From: Pseudomonadota bacterium
Lineage (GTDB): Bacteria > Pseudomonadota > Gammaproteobacteria > Burkholderiales > Casimicrobiaceae
DNA length: 17,843 nucleotides
Direction: 5' to 3'
Assembly (NCBI GenBank): GCA_022709775.1
Contig: JAKLIE010000002.1
Span: 1 to 17,843, forward strand
The notes below the pieces were generated by a model that saw only the letters and a list, made by a program, of their open reading frames with translations, was not told the origin of the DNA and searched no databases. This document shows positions 15,532 through 17,843 of the stretch, in pieces; within the stretch, counting starts at the first letter, position 1; the number at the start of each line of letters is the position of its first letter. The translations under genes were made by a program, and so were the position numbers.

Positions 15532-15550
15532 GGCGCGCGCAGCGCGCGCC
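15532..15550. repeat. 9+9 GC-only palindrome between paaE and paaN
   Basis: The arms ggcgcgcgc (15532-15540) and gcgcgcgcc (15542-15550) pair perfectly around one base, 32 bases after the paaE stop codon. It could fold in RNA only with a slightly opened loop. It lacks a U-run. It may be an mRNA end-stabilising hairpin or simple GC-repeat sequence. Confidence 0.35.
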
Positions 15551-15582
15551 GGGAAATCACGTCCCCGCGCGCCGGGAAGAGG

Positions 15583-16665
15583 TCACCCCATCCCGGTCTG
15601 GTCGAAGTCCACGACCACCTTGTCGGTGGCCGGATAGCTCTGGCACGCGAGGACGAAGCCGCGCGCCACCTCGTAGTCCTCGAGCGCGAAGTTGACGTCC
15701 ATGTCGACCTCGCCCTCGACGAGCCTGCAGCGGCAGGTCGAGCACACGCCGCCCTTGCACGAGTACGGCAGCTCTATCCCGTTCGCGAGCGCCGCGTCGA
15801 GCAGGTTCTCGCGCGTGCGGTCGAGCGTGTAGCTCTTGCGCACGCCGTCGATGACGACCGTGACCTCGGTCTGCGCGTTCCCCTCGGGCGGCACGCGGGC
15901 GCTCTGGTGCTCGTGCTTCGGGATGCTCGCCGCGAAGCGCTCGAGCTTCACCTTCGACGCGGGGTAGCCGCGCGCGTCGAGCGCCGCGGTCACCGCGTCC
16001 ATCATGCCCTCGGGGCCGCACACGAACACCGCGTCGACCTCGGCGAGCGGCACCCAGCGGTCGAGCAGCGCGTCGGCGCGCGCCCGGTCGATGCGCCCGT
16101 GCAGGAGCTCGATGTCCTGCGCCTCGCGCGAGAGCACGTGCACGAGGTTGAAGCGGTCGAGCCAGCGGTCCTTGAGCGCCGCGAGCTCCTCGCGGAACAT
16201 CACGGTGCCCGAGGCCCGGTTGCCGTAGAACAGCGTGAAGTGCGAGCGCGGCTCGGCCGCGAGCGTGCTCTTGACGATCGACAGCAGCGGCGTGATGCCG
16301 CTGCCCGCGGCGAACCCGACGTAGTGGTGGCGCGCCGCCTCGTCGAGCGGCGCGTTGAAGTGCCCCATCGGCGGCATCACCTCGAGGGCGTCGCCGGCCC
16401 TGAGCGACTCGTTCGCCCAGTTCGAGAAGACGCCGCCGGGCGCGCGCTTGACCGCGATGCGCAGCACGCCGTCGTCCTTCGCCGAGCAGATCGAGTACGA
16501 GCGCCGGACGTCCTTCCCCGCGATGTCCGCCTTGAGCGTCAGGTGCTGGCCGGGCTCGTAGCGGAACTCGTCGCGCAGCGCGTCGGGCACGGCGAACGTG
16601 ATCGCGACCGCGTCGCGGGTCTCCTTCTCGACCTTGGCGATGGGGAGGGAGTGGAAGCGGCTCAT
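15583..16665 (-). CDS. paaE: Phenylacetyl-CoA epoxidase reductase subunit PaaE
   Basis: The protein has 360 residues in the order FAD, NAD, plant-type 2Fe-2S ferredoxin. RRSYSICSA (54-62) is the flavin motif, GFAAGSGITPLLSI (117-130) and FVCGPEGMMDAV (214-225) mark the NADPH site, and YSCKGGVCSTCRC (301-313) with Cys303, 308, 311 and the distant Cys341 bind the iron-sulfur cluster. It carries electrons from NADPH to the diiron centre in PaaA. The ATG at 16665 lies ten bases after the paaD stop; the ribosome site is weak, suggesting coupling to upstream translation. It is the last gene of the epoxidase group. The symbol differs between naming schemes (paaK in Pseudomonas usage). Confidence 0.96.
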   Translation of the reverse strand: MSRFHSLPIAKVEKETRDAVAITFAVPDALRDEFRYEPGQHLTLKADIAGKDVRRSYSICSAKDDGVLRIAVKRAPGGVFSNWANESLRAGDALEVMPPMGHFNAPLDEAARHHYVGFAAGSGITPLLSIVKSTLAAEPRSHFTLFYGNRASGTVMFREELAALKDRWLDRFNLVHVLSREAQDIELLHGRIDRARADALLDRWVPLAEVDAVFVCGPEGMMDAVTAALDARGYPASKVKLERFAASIPKHEHQSARVPPEGNAQTEVTVVIDGVRKSYTLDRTRENLLDAALANGIELPYSCKGGVCSTCRCRLVEGEVDMDVNFALEDYEVARGFVLACQSYPATDKVVVDFDQTGMG

Positions 16666-16675
16666 GGCGACCCGA

Positions 16676-17242
16676 TCAATGCGGCTTGAAGTAGTCGAAC
16701 GGCTCGAGGCACTCGTCGCAGCGGTAGAGGGCCTTGCAGGCGGTCGAGCCGAACTGCGCGGTCAGGCGCGTGCGCGCGGAGCCGCAGCGGGGGCACGGCA
16801 CGACGACGCCCGGGTGGCGCAGCGGGCTGATGCCGCGCACGTCGACCGCGGAGGCCGAGCCGGCGATCGCGCAGCCCGGGGGCGCGATGCCGAACTCGCG
16901 CATGCGGCGCTTCGCGTCGGCCGCCACCCAGTCCGTGGTCCACGCCGGCGCGAGCTGGATCTCGATTCGGGCGCCGGAAACGCCGATCGACGCGAGCTCG
17001 TCGCGGATCGCCGCCAGGATCCAGTCGGTCGCGGGGCAGCCGGAATAGGTGGGCGTCACGCGCACGACCACCCCGCCGTCCTCGCGGGCCACCGAGCGCA
17101 CGATGCCGAGGTCGACGATCGAGACGACCGGGATCTCGGGATCGGGGATCGCGGCGAGCGCGCGCCAGATCGCCGAGAGGTCCGCGAGGCCGCGGGCGGG
17201 CGCGGCGGCGTCCGGGCCGGCGTTCGGATTCGCTGCCGCCAT
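16676..17242 (-). CDS. paaD: Phenylacetyl-CoA epoxidase maturation factor PaaD
   Basis: The protein has 188 residues. The N-terminal half is a MIP18/DUF59-type domain with AIPDPEIPVVSIVDLGIVRS (31-50) and TPTYSGCPATDWI (63-75). The C-terminal half has VPCPRCGSARTRL (148-160), FGSTACKALYRCDECLEPFD (from 164), a zinc-ribbon-like group with Cys150, 153, 175 and 178. PaaD is needed for a working epoxidase and is thought to help Fe-S or diiron cofactor assembly; it is not a structural part of the enzyme. Start is ATG at 17242, five bases after the paaC stop. A GTG at 17251 that overlaps the paaC stop (GTGA) is an equally possible start, adding three residues. Confidence 0.93.
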   Translation of the reverse strand: MAAANPNAGPDAAAPARGLADLSAIWRALAAIPDPEIPVVSIVDLGIVRSVAREDGGVVVRVTPTYSGCPATDWILAAIRDELASIGVSGARIEIQLAPAWTTDWVAADAKRRMREFGIAPPGCAIAGSASAVDVRGISPLRHPGVVVPCPRCGSARTRLTAQFGSTACKALYRCDECLEPFDYFKPH

Positions 17243-17247
17243 CGCGC

Positions 17248-17843
17248 TCACCACTTCGCGTCGGGATAGGCGCGCTGCAGGAACTGCATCTCGGTCAGGA
17301 GATGCCCCAGGTGCTCGGTGTGCCGTCCCTGCCGGCCGCCGCGCTGCGCCCAGTCGTCGGTCGGCACCGCGAGCGTCGCTTCGGCGAGCGCCGCGCCGAC
17401 CGCGCTGCGCCAGGGTGCGGCCAGCGCGGCGAGGTCGGGGCCGATCCCCGCGTCGCGGGCGGCATCGTCGACCGCGTCGGGCAGGAACAGCTCGCCCGCG
17501 AACATCCACAGGCCGTCGATCGCCGCCTGCATGCTCCGGTGCGAGACGTCCGTGCCGTCGCCCAGCCGGATCACCCAGTCGGTCGATCGCTCGACGTGGT
17601 AGGCGACCTCCTTCGAGGACTTCGCCGCGATCGCGGCGACGCGCTCGTCGCGCGAGCCCTCCATCGCCTTCAGCGCGAGCCGGTGCCAGTGGTCGAACAG
17701 GAACTGGCGCGCCATCGTCTCGGCATAGTCGCCGTTCGGCTGCTCGACCAGCAGCAGATTGCGATACTGGCGGACGTCGCGCAGGTAGGCATATTTGTCT
17801 TCGTCGTTACCCGCGCCTTCGGCCTTGGCGGCGTAGGTGTAAA
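17248..17843 (-). CDS. paaC: Phenylacetyl-CoA epoxidase subunit PaaC, 5' end cut by window edge
   Basis: The visible part has 197 residues and runs off the right edge; it begins inside the gene with YTYAAKAEGAGNDEDKYAYL. Strong PaaC matches are RNLLLVEQPNGDYAETMARQ, FLFDHWHRLAL, AAKSSKEVAYHVERSTDWVI and GGRQGRHTEHLGHLLTEMQF near the end. PaaC is the ferritin-like partner of the catalytic subunit PaaA and is structural, not catalytic. An in-frame ATG at 17715 is not the true start, because the matching sequence continues upstream without a break. The most 5' visible part (17716-17843) uses more A/T-ending codons (AAA, TAT, AAT, GAA) than the rest of the gene. Confidence 0.95.
   Translation of the reverse strand, partial: YTYAAKAEGAGNDEDKYAYLRDVRQYRNLLLVEQPNGDYAETMARQFLFDHWHRLALKAMEGSRDERVAAIAAKSSKEVAYHVERSTDWVIRLGDGTDVSHRSMQAAIDGLWMFAGELFLPDAVDDAARDAGIGPDLAALAAPWRSAVGAALAEATLAVPTDDWAQRGGRQGRHTEHLGHLLTEMQFLQRAYPDAKW

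Noticed and set aside
15532..15550. Palindrome after paaE as an intrinsic terminator
   Set aside because: There is no U-run, and the arms are alternating GC only with a one-base centre, so it is reported only as a repeat.
1..17843. CRISPR array, tRNA or rRNA genes, insertion sequences, attachment sites
   Set aside because: No regularly spaced repeats, no recognisable tRNA or rRNA sequence, and no transposase or integrase-like protein in any frame.

Overview
The window is a very GC-rich stretch of a bacterial chromosome. Every confidently called gene lies on the minus strand, so the biological reading order runs from the right edge to the left. GC-rich codon use and the gene families (a phenylacetate set with a stand-alone paaN, a DctPQM TRAP transporter, an Ldh-family oxidoreductase) suggest a betaproteobacterium, probably Burkholderiales-like. 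This is inferred from style of sequence only; there is no rRNA or other taxonomic marker here.

Right part (about 9592-17843): aerobic phenylacetate catabolism. In transcription order it holds paaC (cut by the window edge), paaD and paaE (phenylacetyl-CoA epoxidase structural subunit, maturation factor and reductase), paaN (aldehyde-dehydrogenase-type ring-cleavage enzyme without a MaoC domain), paaG (isomerase), paaH (3-hydroxyacyl-CoA dehydrogenase), paaI (thioesterase) and paaK (phenylacetate-CoA ligase). Spacing is tight except for 131 bases before paaN, which hold a possible extended -10, an 8+8 inverted repeat and a TTG start with a strong ribosome binding site. paaA, paaB, paaF, paaJ and a regulator are not in the window; paaA and paaB probably lie just beyond the right edge.

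Middle part (9130-9591): the only long gap. It carries a plausible promoter for iorA and a stretch whose plus-strand frame shows coding-like codon periodicity but has no proper end, possibly a gene remnant.

Left-centre (2892-9129): iorA and iorB (2-oxoacid oxidoreductase acting on arylpyruvates, start and stop overlapping as ATGA), a 4-hydroxybenzoyl-CoA-type thioesterase, then dctQ, dctM and dctP (2892 down to 1829) of a TRAP uptake system. Left edge (1-1660): an Ldh-family NAD(P)-dependent 2-hydroxyacid dehydrogenase translationally coupled to a metallo-beta-lactamase-fold protein that lacks part of the usual metal motif and is cut by the left edge.

Taken together the genes suggest a hypothesis: TRAP import of an aromatic 2-hydroxy or 2-oxo acid, oxidation of the hydroxy acid by the Ldh-family enzyme, oxidative decarboxylation of the arylpyruvate by IorAB straight to an arylacetyl-CoA, and entry into the Paa epoxidation route. 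PaaK gives a second entry from free phenylacetate, and two thioesterases could protect the CoA pool. The individual families are known; the combination is the part worth testing.
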